Source: Anaerostipes hominis (ex Lee et al. 2021)
GTDB taxonomy: Bacteria > Bacillota > Clostridia > Lachnospirales > Lachnospiraceae
Direction of reading: 5' to 3'
Length of the DNA: 64,000 bases
NCBI RefSeq assembly: GCF_002270485.1
Contig: NZ_NQOG01000005.1
Location: 1 to 64,000 of the forward strand
Part shown: piece after piece, positions 18,229 through 26,811 of the stretch
Layout of the letters: the number at the start of each line of letters is the position of its first letter
Numbering within the stretch: position 1 is the first letter of the stretch
Position numbers and translations under genes: made by a program
Notes under the pieces: model-generated
What the model was told of the DNA's origin: nothing
Database searches by the model: none
What the model saw: the letters and a program-made list of their open reading frames with translations, nothing else

Positions 18229-18969
18229 ATGAAAAATTCAGTTGTCATTGCTTATTATAATGGGAAAGAATATATAAAGGAACAGGCGGAATCGATCTTA
18301 GGACAGCTTGGAGCAGAAGATGAGCTGATCATTTCCGTGGATTCCGATCAGGACGGTTCCGGGGAACTGCTCAGGGAGATGGCTGAAAATGACGGCCGTT
18401 TAAAACTGATCAGAGGCCCGGGCCAGGGAGTGGTAAAAAATTTTCAGAACGGTCTGCTTCACTGCACGGGAGATCTGGTTTTTTTGGCCGACCAGGATGA
18501 TGTCTGGCTGCCCCAAAAGGTTGAGAAAGTGACAGCCTGCTTTAAAGACCCGGATGTCACGGTGGCAGTCCACAATGCGCAGATTTCTAATGAGGGATTA
18601 AAACCTCTGGATGAGACGACATTTCAGTGGAGGGACAGCGGTCCGGGATTTTGGAAGAACATAAAAAAGAATTCCTATATAGGATGCTGTATGGCATTTC
18701 GGCGGGATATCTTAAACCGCATTCTTCCTGTTCCGGATTCCATTTGGATTCATGACCAGTGGATCGGGCTTCTCGCTGAACAGCTTGGGAACCCGGTATT
18801 TTTAGAAGACGTTCTTTTACTGTACCGCAGGCACGGCGGAAATGTTACCGAACTTACACACGGCAGTGTCATATCCATGTTAAAAAAGCGATATGATATG
18901 ATTATGGGAATTAACCGTCGGATCAGGAGGTGGAAGAGAGAAGATGCCAAAAAGAAGAAATTTTTATAG
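18229..18969 (+). CDS. Glycosyltransferase family 2
   Basis: A 246-residue GT-A fold glycosyltransferase with nucleotide-sugar binding start SVVIAYYNGKEYIKEQAESI and the metal-binding DxD region LADQDDVWLPQK, typical of rhamnosyltransferase-like family 2 enzymes. WIHDQWIGLLAEQLG is the usual acceptor-side segment. It probably adds a sugar to a cell-surface glycan or lipid carrier. It overlaps the YfhO-like gene by 26 bp, so the two likely act together in envelope glycosylation. Acceptor and sugar are unknown. Confidence 0.85.
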   Translation: MKNSVVIAYYNGKEYIKEQAESILGQLGAEDELIISVDSDQDGSGELLREMAENDGRLKLIRGPGQGVVKNFQNGLLHCTGDLVFLADQDDVWLPQKVEKVTACFKDPDVTVAVHNAQISNEGLKPLDETTFQWRDSGPGFWKNIKKNSYIGCCMAFRRDILNRILPVPDSIWIHDQWIGLLAEQLGNPVFLEDVLLLYRRHGGNVTELTHGSVISMLKKRYDMIMGINRRIRRWKREDAKKKKFL

Positions 18970-21502
18970 ACGGAATAAATATTTAATATGGGCATTCCTT
19001 GCGCCGTTTTTCATCCTCGAAGGAATTGCAGTCATAATGAAAGTAGAACCCTTTGGGAACAACTCCTTTCTGATCGTGGATGCACTGCATCAGTATCTTC
19101 CATTTTTTGCGGATTATCATGAGAAGCTCAGGTCTTTGGACAGCCTGTTTTATTCTTTTCATGGCGGCCTCGGCTTCAACTTTTTGGGGCTGTGGGCGTA
19201 TTATCTTTCCAGTCCGCTGAACCTTATTATTGTACTTTTTCCGAAAGAAATGCTGAACATGGTTCTCAGTCATCTCTATATTATAAAGATTGCCCTGTGC
19301 GGGCTGAGTGCGGCATATTATTTCAGATCCAGAGATAAAAAAAGGCAGGATATGAGCATCACTGCATTTGGAATTTGTTATGCCCTGAGCAGTTATATCG
19401 TGGGGTACAGCTGGAATATCATGTGGCTGGAAGTCATGATGATGCTTCCGCTGATCCTTGCGGGCATAGACCGGCTGATAAAGAAGCGGGACGGAAGGCT
19501 TTACTGTGCTGCCCTGTTTTTCTCCCTGCTCTGTAATTTTTACATGTCTTTCATGACATGTCTGTTTCTCATACTGTGGTATTTAATGTATGACCATAAA
19601 AAAGTGAAAGACTTTTTTGTAAACGGTCTGAAATTTGCAGGATATTCTGTTTTGTCGGCAATGATGGCGGGGGCCGTCCTGCTTCCGGCATATTTGGGAA
19701 TAATGAAAACCTCATCTGCAAAATGGGATTTTCCTAAAGAACTTTGGTATGGGAATTTTGCGGATCTCTACTGCCGGCATTTCCTGGGGACTGCGCCGAT
19801 TACCAACTCTGTCAACGACGGGGAGATTAATCTCTACTGCGGGATATTGACACTGATCTTCGTGCTGTTCTATTTCATGGCCTCACGGATTTCTTGGAAG
19901 ACAAAAATAAAACGTGCAATGCTTCTGATACTTTTGTTTTTCAGCTTTAATATGCCGTTCCTTGGCTATATATGGCACGGATTTCACAATCAGTACGGAA
20001 TACCAAACCGGTTTGCATATTTATATATTTTTCTTCTGCTCATTATGGCCTATGACGGACTACTGGTCATCAAGAGGGAAGGAAGAGAACAGGCATGGAA
20101 GCTCTGTATTGCCTGCGGCATCTTCTGTATGTCAGTTGGGATCTCAGGCCTCCTGAATACAAAAGCCTTTGACCGCAAAGTTTTGGCACTGACAACGGCA
20201 GCGATTTTCGTGTATCTCCTGGTATTTGCTGTGTACGACAGAAAAACGCTGTCCAGAAAAGGGATGATTGCCATATGCTCGGTTCTGCTGGCCATAGAAA
20301 CAGCCGGGATGGCAGTCTACGGCTTTTCTGAGAACGGCCAGGTGCTGGTCACTGAATATTTCGGGGATACAAAAGATATCCAGAAGGTAAAGGACAAATA
20401 CAAAACAGGTCCGGACCGGCGAATGGAACTGGTCAAGGGCAAAATGCTCGATGAGAGCATCTGGCATACATTAAACGGAGTCACCATGTTTGGGTCCACG
20501 GCCCTCGGCAGTGTAGTGGATATCATGGACGACCTGGGATTTTATACGGGAATCAATGAGTACCTGTATGAGGGGGCAACCCCTTTTACCAATAATCTTC
20601 TCGGAGTGAAGTATAATTTGTTAAGGACATCGGATACGAATACCACAGAATTTCAATATCTGGACCGCATCGGCAATGTAAATGTATATGAGAACCCATA
20701 TTCTACGGCGGTTGGATACGGTATGAAAGAGTCAGCGTACAAATGGAAGTATGACGACGTTAATCCGTTCCTCGTACAGAACAGACTGTCCGGTGATGCG
20801 TTCGGGGGAAATGATATTTTTCACATGATCAAGACAGAACAGCCAAAAACCAACGCCTGCAAGATTACTCAGAGCAATGATGGGGAGTATGTCTTTGAAA
20901 ATACCGCAAGTCTTTCCGACAACATGGTATTTGAGATCCCGGTCACAGAAGACGGAAAGCTTTATTTTCATTTCGACGGAAGCCAGGTGGAAGATACCGC
21001 CATTTACCGCAACAATGAGATATATATAAGCGGCAGGCTGAATGCACAGTGCATTTATCTGGGAGATTTAAAAAAGGGTGATCGTATCACTGTGAACATG
21101 AAACTGAAAGAAGATGACCTTATGTCGGGCGTGGTGAGAGTCACTCTGGCATCTTTAGACGAGGATTCCATGAAAGACCTGTACGGGAAAATGCAGGAAC
21201 AGGCATTTCATCTGAGAGAGTCTTCAAGCGGCATGCTGAAAGGCTCTGTAAATATGTCAGAGGCAGGACCGGTATTTTTCTCAATCCCGTATGATAAGGG
21301 CTGGAAGGTTCTTGTGGACGGAAAAGAGACAGATGCAAAGTCAATCGGAAATGCATTTCTATGTGTGGATGTGTCTGGAGGAAAGCATGAGATTGAGCTT
21401 AAATACTGTCCTGAAGGATTTAAAGAAGGGGTCATTTTAACAGCCCTGGGATGGATTGTGTTTGCAGTGATCTGCATCAGGAAACGAAAAAAATCCGCCT
21501 AG
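18944..21502 (+). CDS. YfhO family multi-membrane-spanning protein
   Basis: An 852-residue membrane protein. The N-terminal ~480 residues have about a dozen hydrophobic spans. Family text includes NSFLIVDALHQYLPFFADYHEKL after the first span, GLGFNFLGLWAYYLSSPLN and ICYALSSYIVGYSWNIMWLE. The rest is an extracytoplasmic domain (about 490-820), then a last span and a KKRKKS-like basic tail. YfhO proteins are GT-C-like and contribute to glycosylation of lipoteichoic acid or other envelope polymers. It follows a family 2 glycosyltransferase with an overlap of 26 bp, which fits transfer of a lipid-linked sugar outside the membrane. Confidence 0.85.
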   Translation: MPKRRNFYRRNKYLIWAFLAPFFILEGIAVIMKVEPFGNNSFLIVDALHQYLPFFADYHEKLRSLDSLFYSFHGGLGFNFLGLWAYYLSSPLNLIIVLFPKEMLNMVLSHLYIIKIALCGLSAAYYFRSRDKKRQDMSITAFGICYALSSYIVGYSWNIMWLEVMMMLPLILAGIDRLIKKRDGRLYCAALFFSLLCNFYMSFMTCLFLILWYLMYDHKKVKDFFVNGLKFAGYSVLSAMMAGAVLLPAYLGIMKTSSAKWDFPKELWYGNFADLYCRHFLGTAPITNSVNDGEINLYCGILTLIFVLFYFMASRISWKTKIKRAMLLILLFFSFNMPFLGYIWHGFHNQYGIPNRFAYLYIFLLLIMAYDGLLVIKREGREQAWKLCIACGIFCMSVGISGLLNTKAFDRKVLALTTAAIFVYLLVFAVYDRKTLSRKGMIAICSVLLAIETAGMAVYGFSENGQVLVTEYFGDTKDIQKVKDKYKTGPDRRMELVKGKMLDESIWHTLNGVTMFGSTALGSVVDIMDDLGFYTGINEYLYEGATPFTNNLLGVKYNLLRTSDTNTTEFQYLDRIGNVNVYENPYSTAVGYGMKESAYKWKYDDVNPFLVQNRLSGDAFGGNDIFHMIKTEQPKTNACKITQSNDGEYVFENTASLSDNMVFEIPVTEDGKLYFHFDGSQVEDTAIYRNNEIYISGRLNAQCIYLGDLKKGDRITVNMKLKEDDLMSGVVRVTLASLDEDSMKDLYGKMQEQAFHLRESSSGMLKGSVNMSEAGPVFFSIPYDKGWKVLVDGKETDAKSIGNAFLCVDVSGGKHEIELKYCPEGFKEGVILTALGWIVFAVICIRKRKKSA

Positions 21503-21512
21503 ACGGAGAGGA

Positions 21513-21538
21513 GGCCGGGAACCGTAAAGCTCCCGGCC
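21513..21538 (+). terminator. GC-rich hairpin after the yfhO-like gene
   Basis: GGCCGGGA and TCCCGGCC form an 8-bp stem with a ten-base loop. There is no close T-run, so it is a weak terminator candidate. The following 200 bp, up to the DUF1002 gene, is AT-rich and otherwise empty. Confidence 0.45.
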
Positions 21539-21746
21539 GGTTATGAAAAAATTTTAAAAGCCTAGCAATCAAATTTGTTTAATTACTATGATTTTAGTAT
21601 AAGCGGAAAATGTGAGCGGAATTTGATAAGATTATGAACAAACTGTGAACAAAAGTGTAAGAAAAAAATAAGCTTTTTATTGCTATTTATAAGGGACCGA
21701 TATGTTAAACTAAACAGGTAAGAATAATTTACGGAGGAAAATTAAG

Positions 21747-22622
21747 ATGGGAAAAAGAAAAGTTTTATTCAGGGCGGCAGCTCTGGCTTTGGCTGCGGTC
21801 ATGACATTTTCATGGGGGCCGTCTAAGTTTGTTAAAGCGGACAGTATAGACAGCGATCAGTATCTGGCATTAGGGGCAGATCTCAGTTCAAAAGAAAAAC
21901 AGACAGTACTGGAACTGCTCGGTGTGAGCGACACAAGCAGTTATACGTTGATTACAGTTACAAATAAAGAGGAACATGAATATCTGGGCGATTATCTTTC
22001 AAGCAAGGTCATAGGCAGCAGGGCGTTATCGTCTGTCACAGTCAAAAAGACCGACGGCGGAAGCGGTGTCAATGTTACCACAGAAAATATTACATACTGT
22101 ACGGAAGGGATGTATAAGAATGCCCTTGTCACTGCGGGGATTAAAGACGCAGAGGTGAAGGTGGCCGGGCCGTTTAAAATATCCGGAACAGCGGCACTGG
22201 TGGGCGTCATGAAGTCCTATGAGGAAATGACCGGAAAAAAGATTCCCGAAAAGAGCAAGGATGCTGCAACTGACGAATTGATCACAACAGGTGAGGTATC
22301 TGAGAGCATCGGAAAAGAAGATGCGGAAAAACTGATCGCCGATGTAAAACAGAAGGTTGCTGAGGACAGTTTAAAGACTCCGGCAGAAATCGGAAAAGCC
22401 ATCGATGAGTCTGCAAAGGATTTGGAAATCAATCTTTCCGATGCAGACCGCCAGAAGATTCAGGAGCTGATGGATAAGATATCAGACCTTAATTTAAATG
22501 TGGATCAGCTGAAGGAACAGGCAAAAGATATTTATAACAAACTCAACGACAGCGGATTTTTTGATAAGGTGAAAAGCTGGTTTTCAGGATTCGTAGATAC
22601 CATTAAAGGAATTTTCAGCTAA
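21747..22622 (+). CDS. DUF1002 domain secreted protein
   Basis: A 291-residue exported protein. A signal peptide (AAALALAAVMTFSWGPS-like core, cleavage near KADS at about residue 29) leads into DUF1002: YLALGADLSSKEKQTVLELL, YTLITVTNKEEHEYLGDYL, YCTEGMYKNALVTAGIKDAEV and GPFKISGTAALVGVMKSYEEMTG. The C-terminal third is charged and helical and ends in an amphipathic segment (KSWFSGFVDTIKGIFS). The family is common in Firmicutes and its function is not established. ACGGAGGAAAATTAAG precedes the ATG. Confidence 0.85.
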   Translation: MGKRKVLFRAAALALAAVMTFSWGPSKFVKADSIDSDQYLALGADLSSKEKQTVLELLGVSDTSSYTLITVTNKEEHEYLGDYLSSKVIGSRALSSVTVKKTDGGSGVNVTTENITYCTEGMYKNALVTAGIKDAEVKVAGPFKISGTAALVGVMKSYEEMTGKKIPEKSKDAATDELITTGEVSESIGKEDAEKLIADVKQKVAEDSLKTPAEIGKAIDESAKDLEINLSDADRQKIQELMDKISDLNLNVDQLKEQAKDIYNKLNDSGFFDKVKSWFSGFVDTIKGIFS

Positions 22623-22641
22623 TCATAGAAAAGTGGATTAA

Positions 22642-22685
22642 CCCTCTTTATGTCTACATATATTGGACATAAGGAGGGATTTTTT
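22642..22685 (+). terminator. Terminator hairpin whose 3' arm is the ribosome site of the next gene
   Basis: CCCTCTTTATGTC (22642-22654) pairs with GACATAAGGAGGG (22666-22678) over 13 bp with one G-U pair. ATTTTTT follows and the ATG of the BofA-like gene comes immediately at 22686. The AAGGAGGG ribosome site is inside the stem, so the structure can both end transcription from the DUF1002 gene and hide the ribosome site. Confidence 0.8.
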
Positions 22686-22952
22686 ATGGATCAGAATCAG
22701 ATGCTTTTATACATAATGGTGGTGGGCTGCGGCCTCTGTGTGCTTTACGGAATCTTAAAGAGGCCGTCCTACCTCCTGGTCTTGCTGGCGAGAGGAGGGT
22801 TCTGCTCGGCTCTTGTATTTTTTATCCACATCTATTGTCAGAAAAATGGAATTCATGCACCTGTGGATTTAAACATAGCTTCCATCGGAACAGGAGCACT
22901 CCTGGGCCTGCCCGGCGTCGTGGTGCTTTATGTGCTGGGATGCATCGTGTGA
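22686..22952 (+). CDS. BofA-like (pro-sigma-K processing inhibitor family) membrane protein
   Basis: An 88-residue protein with about three hydrophobic spans and the family-like ending NIASIGTGALLGLPGVVVLYVLGCIV, matching the SGILGIPG segment of BofA. In Bacillus BofA inhibits the SpoIVFB protease that processes pro-sigma-K; many anaerobes carry BofA-like proteins of unknown role. The start at 22686 follows AAGGAGGG. Its stop codon overlaps the first base of the dispersed palindromic repeat. Confidence 0.7.
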   Translation: MDQNQMLLYIMVVGCGLCVLYGILKRPSYLLVLLARGGFCSALVFFIHIYCQKNGIHAPVDLNIASIGTGALLGLPGVVVLYVLGCIV

Positions 22953-23016
22953 GTTTTTTACCACTATTTTCGTCACGCTTTGAAATGCGTTCCTCCAATA
23001 GTGATAAAAAACTATT
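22951..23016. repeat. 66-bp dispersed palindromic element, copy 1
   Basis: Outer arms AGTTTTTTACCACTATT and AATAGTGATAAAAAACT (one mismatch) flank an inner stem ACGC/GCGT. A second copy lies inverted at 56209-56274 with 60 of 66 bases identical. It lies between the BofA-like gene and the PTS activator gene, where it could end transcription. Confidence 0.85.
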
Positions 23017-23110
23017 AATCTAAGTTATATTCTATTTATTAAAAACTGCACGTTTCAGTGCAGTTTTTTGGTGTTCAGACATCTGCAGTCCATCTTGAAA
23101 ATATTTGGTT

Positions 23111-23139
23111 TTGCACGGCCTTTCATACAATCTTATAAT
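23111..23139 (+). promoter_or_regulatory. Sigma-A promoter of the ascorbate-family PTS operon
   Basis: TTGCAC (23111-23116), 17-bp spacer, TATAAT (23134-23139), about 20 bp before the GTG start of the activator gene. Confidence 0.75.
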
Positions 23140-23160
23140 GGTTTTAAGGAGGGAGAAAGG

Positions 23161-25236
23161 GTGAATAATCGATTAAAAACTATTTTCTTGTTCTTAATAC
23201 AAAATGACGATCAATACATCACGGTGAAAGATCTTTCGCGGAGATTTTCCATCAGTATGAGGACCGCTTACAATGACTTGAATCAGATCAGCGACTTTCT
23301 TTGTGAAAACGGTTTTATTAATCTGGACAGAGAAAAAAGCAAAGGAATTATACTGCGTTTGGACAATCAAGAAAAAAGGAGACTTCAGAAAATGATCTGG
23401 AGCGGGGAGGACCAAAATATTTCTCCCAGGGAGCGGAGCATTAAGATCACTCGTTACCTTTTAGAATCTCTTGATTATATTACCATCGATGAGATTTCCA
23501 ATCACTTTCAATATTCAAGGAATACGATCGTCAATGACTTGAAAAAAGTAAAGAGCTGGATGGGCAGACATGAGCTTAAACTGGTAACTTATCCATACAG
23601 GGGGATCTGCATTGAAGGGGAAGAACATTCCGTAAGAGCTGCGTGGACTGCGTGCCTTACAGAAGAAAGACAGGGGAAAAATCTGATCAATGAGCTGAAT
23701 TTATGGGGCACCATCATAGGAAAAGACGAAGCGGTAAAGCTGATCCAAACCGTCTCTGACCTGGAAGAAGAACTTCACACAAGGCTGTCCGATGAAGCTT
23801 ACGGCCGGATTGTCTTTTCTCTCGGATTTTCTGTATATAGGATTCGAAATGGCAGAGAAATAGAGGAAGACTTCCTCTATCCAGGCCTGGAGGAATCAAA
23901 TGAATTTCAGATCATTGCAAGAAGGGGAAGGGGACTTGAGAAAAAATTCGGTGTTTATTTTTCAGAAAAGGAAAAGGCATATCTTTCATCACTTTTTATA
24001 GCAAGCAGCCTGCAGGATGAAAAGAATTTCGGCAAGATTGTGAACCAGTGGCTGCCTCTTCAGATCATAGTCAGAAAATTGATCAAAGCCATGGAAGCAG
24101 AACTTGATGCAGAACTGATGCAGGACCGGCAGCTGTTTTATGGGCTGCTGGCACATTTGAGGCCTGCGTATTACAGAATCCTCTGCGGCATGCCTGTTGA
24201 CAATCCGATGTATGAGTATGTCATGGAAAATTTTAGATTCATTCATGAAAAAGTAATGGACCAGATTTGTCTGGCAGAGCAGGACCTGGGAATTTTATTT
24301 CCCGAAGAAGAGGTCTCGTTTCTGACGATCTGTTTTGCGGCAGCACTGGAGAGGCAGAAGAAGAAAAAGAAAAGGCTTCCCCGGGTTATGGTGGTATGCA
24401 GTACGGGGACAAGCACATCACAGATGCTTTTATCCCAGCTGAAAAGCAGATTTCAAATTTCCCTGCTGGGGGCTTTTCCGGCCAGAAAGGTGGATGACAT
24501 TTTAAGGAGTCAGAAAGTCGATCTGATCATTTCTACGGTGGAATTAATCCGGGACAATGTAAAAATTATAAAAGTCAGTCCGGTTCTGAGTAAAAATGAC
24601 ATGGACCGGCTGAGCGAACAGCTCGGTTCCATCGACACAAAAATCAGCGTACATGAAATTTTGGAAATTATGAAACGTCATGGAATGATCAGGGATGAAG
24701 CAGGACTGAAAAGAGAACTGGAACAGTATTTTAAATCCGAAACCACAGAGTTAATTACGGAAGGAAAGGACAGAGATCCAATGTTGATAGAAGTGTTAAA
24801 CGAAGACTTGATTGAAACAAATGCAGAAATAAAAACCAGAGATGAAGCGGTGAGGGAGAGCGGACGGCTATTATGCAGCCAGGGGTTTGCAGAGGAGAGC
24901 TATATAGATGCGATGATCCAAAATGTGAAGGAAAACGGTACCTATATCGTGATTGCACCCGGAATCGCCATGCCTCACGCAAGGCCTGAATGCGGTGCAA
25001 AAAAGATCGGGATCAGCCTTATGACATTGAAAGAGCCGGTCGTATTCGGCCATAAGGTCAATGATCCTGTGAGAATTGTCATAGGCCTTTGCGCAGTCGA
25101 TCACCAGACACATCTGACAGCACTCTCGGAGCTGGTAGAGATATTAAATGACAGGGAGAAAATAGAGTTGATCTTAAAGGCCGGATCGCCCAAAGAGATT
25201 ATGGATGTTGTAAAGAAAGGAGCAGCCTTATGTTAA
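23161..25236 (+). CDS. MtlR/LicR-type PTS-regulated transcriptional activator with EIIB and EIIA domains
   Basis: A 691-residue regulator. Order: DNA-binding helix-turn-helix segments (DLSRRFSISMRTAYNDLNQI and EISNHFQYSRNTIVNDLKKV), two PTS regulation domains (about 190-400), a GatB-like EIIB domain with the cysteine P-loop VCSTGTSTSQML (about 420), and a C-terminal EIIA(Fru/Mtl)-type domain with the phospho-His in GIAMPHARPE. PTS phosphorylation of these domains sets activity according to substrate and carbon status. I chose the GTG at 23161 because AAGGAGGGAG lies just before it and the promoter lies within the longer frame from 23068. It overlaps the IIB gene by 7 bp. No separate EIIA gene is in the operon. 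Confidence 0.85.
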   Translation: MNNRLKTIFLFLIQNDDQYITVKDLSRRFSISMRTAYNDLNQISDFLCENGFINLDREKSKGIILRLDNQEKRRLQKMIWSGEDQNISPRERSIKITRYLLESLDYITIDEISNHFQYSRNTIVNDLKKVKSWMGRHELKLVTYPYRGICIEGEEHSVRAAWTACLTEERQGKNLINELNLWGTIIGKDEAVKLIQTVSDLEEELHTRLSDEAYGRIVFSLGFSVYRIRNGREIEEDFLYPGLEESNEFQIIARRGRGLEKKFGVYFSEKEKAYLSSLFIASSLQDEKNFGKIVNQWLPLQIIVRKLIKAMEAELDAELMQDRQLFYGLLAHLRPAYYRILCGMPVDNPMYEYVMENFRFIHEKVMDQICLAEQDLGILFPEEEVSFLTICFAAALERQKKKKKRLPRVMVVCSTGTSTSQMLLSQLKSRFQISLLGAFPARKVDDILRSQKVDLIISTVELIRDNVKIIKVSPVLSKNDMDRLSEQLGSIDTKISVHEILEIMKRHGMIRDEAGLKRELEQYFKSETTELITEGKDRDPMLIEVLNEDLIETNAEIKTRDEAVRESGRLLCSQGFAEESYIDAMIQNVKENGTYIVIAPGIAMPHARPECGAKKIGISLMTLKEPVVFGHKVNDPVRIVIGLCAVDHQTHLTALSELVEILNDREKIELILKAGSPKEIMDVVKKGAALC

Positions 25237-25505
25237 ATATAGTGACAGTGTGCGGAGCAGGAGTCGGAAGCAGCATGATGATGCGTCTGTATGCGCAGCA
25301 GAGTCTGTCGGAAGAAGGGATTGAAGCAAATGTGGAGGCGGCAGACATCGGTTCTGTCAATCCCGATACCTTTGACATTGTGATCACCACATCTGATTTT
25401 GCAGACCTTCTTCATGCTTCCAGAGCGAAAATCGTGAGGATCGATAATATGATGGACAAGTCTTATCTGAAAGAACAGCTTTTAAGAACAATAAAAGAAA
25501 TATAG
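25230..25505 (+). CDS. PTS subunit IIB, ascorbate (SgaB/UlaB) family
   Basis: A 91-residue IIB protein with the phospho-cysteine loop VCGAGVGSSMMMR (Cys9 region) at the N-terminus and the AADIGSVNPDTFDIVITTSDF segment typical of the UlaB family. It passes phosphate to the sugar carried by the IIC protein encoded next. It overlaps the activator gene and lies 25 bp before the IIC gene. Confidence 0.87.
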   Translation: MLNIVTVCGAGVGSSMMMRLYAQQSLSEEGIEANVEAADIGSVNPDTFDIVITTSDFADLLHASRAKIVRIDNMMDKSYLKEQLLRTIKEI

Positions 25506-25530
25506 ACAGTGATTAGAGAAAGGATAAAAT

Positions 25531-26811
25531 ATGGATATATTAATGTACCTGATCAACAACGTCTTTAATCAGGCGGTGTTTGTCATAGGAATGGTCGTTT
25601 TTCTGGGAATGCTCGTACAAAAAACGGAGATGTCTAAAATCGTTGCAAGCACCGTTAAGACAATGATTGGATTTTTGCTGATCAATACAGGAGGACAGAC
25701 GCTTGGGGCTGCACTGCTTCCTCTTCAGCCCATGCTCATAAGAGTCTTCCGTCTCCAGGTAAAAGTACAGGATCTGGGAGCCGCACAGGCAGAAAGCCTT
25801 GGGGACATAGGCAGTGAGATGGCCCTGATCTTTGCCCTTGGATTTCTGATGAATATTTTGCTGGCGAGAATTACGAAATTTAAGTATGTACATCTTTCTG
25901 CCCATGTCTCATTTTTCTTTTCCGGGCTGATTGCGGCGGCATTAAAATTTGGGACAAATTTAAGCTTTATACCATTAGTTCTCATAGGAGCCGTCCTGTT
26001 AGGGTGCTATATGACCTTTACATGTGCCTACGTGGCACCTCTGATGAAAAATATCAAGGGAGGGGAAGGATTTACCCTGGCACATTCCAGTTCCTGCGGT
26101 ATCTGGCTGGCTGCAAAGATCGGCAGACTTGTGGGAAACAAAGAAAAGGATCTGGAGGATATTAAAATACCGAAGAAATTAAATTTCCTGAGAGAAATGA
26201 CGATTGCACTTACTGTCGTAATGACCTTGATGTTTTTCGTAATCTCTCTGATCAGCGGTCCGGGATGGGTTGTGCAGCAGGTCAGTCAAGGCAGAGATAT
26301 CATCAGTTTTTCCCTGCTGAACGGTTTACAGTTTGGACTCTGGATTACGGTGATCATCACCGGTGTGAGAATGCTTTTGTCAGAAATCATCCCTGCATTC
26401 CATGGAATTGCAGATAAGGTAATTCCGAACGCAGTTCCCGGACTGGATGTGCCGCTGCTGTTTCCCAATTATCCAACTTCCGTTATTTTTGGATTTTTGG
26501 TGAGCCTGGCCGCAGGATTTATCGGCATGGGGATTTTAGGAGCAGTCAATTATCCGGTCGTTGTGTTTCCGGCTCTGATCCCTACATTCTTTACAGGGGC
26601 GGTTACGGCTATTTTTGGAAACTCCACAGGCGGGATCCGGGGTGCGTTTGCAGGTTCATTTTTGAACGGATTGATTCTGATCATAGGCCAGGCACTCCTG
26701 CTTCCAATGATCGGAACTTATGCTCCGATCATGAGAATATTAAGTGAGACTGACTATTGTTTATACGGACCGCTTTTAGGAGGACTTTTAAAACTTCTGG
26801 GAGGCATTTAG
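25531..26811 (+). CDS. PTS subunit IIC, ascorbate (UlaA/SgaT) family
   Basis: A 426-residue membrane permease of the ascorbate-type PTS family. About ten hydrophobic spans are visible. Family-typical text includes FVIGMVVFLGMLVQKTEMSK near the start, FLLINTGGQTLGAALLPL, and NYPTSVIFGFLVSLAAGFIG. The length is slightly below that of E. coli UlaA (465). The operon has none of the known ascorbate catabolic genes (lactonase, decarboxylase, epimerases) in view, so ascorbate is only one possible substrate. Confidence 0.85.
   Translation: MDILMYLINNVFNQAVFVIGMVVFLGMLVQKTEMSKIVASTVKTMIGFLLINTGGQTLGAALLPLQPMLIRVFRLQVKVQDLGAAQAESLGDIGSEMALIFALGFLMNILLARITKFKYVHLSAHVSFFFSGLIAAALKFGTNLSFIPLVLIGAVLLGCYMTFTCAYVAPLMKNIKGGEGFTLAHSSSCGIWLAAKIGRLVGNKEKDLEDIKIPKKLNFLREMTIALTVVMTLMFFVISLISGPGWVVQQVSQGRDIISFSLLNGLQFGLWITVIITGVRMLLSEIIPAFHGIADKVIPNAVPGLDVPLLFPNYPTSVIFGFLVSLAAGFIGMGILGAVNYPVVVFPALIPTFFTGAVTAIFGNSTGGIRGAFAGSFLNGLILIIGQALLLPMIGTYAPIMRILSETDYCLYGPLLGGLLKLLGGI

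Noticed and set aside
22650-22685. Upstream ATG (22650) as start of the BofA-like protein
   Set aside because: It lies inside the terminator stem with no ribosome site, while 22686 has AAGGAGGG at good spacing.
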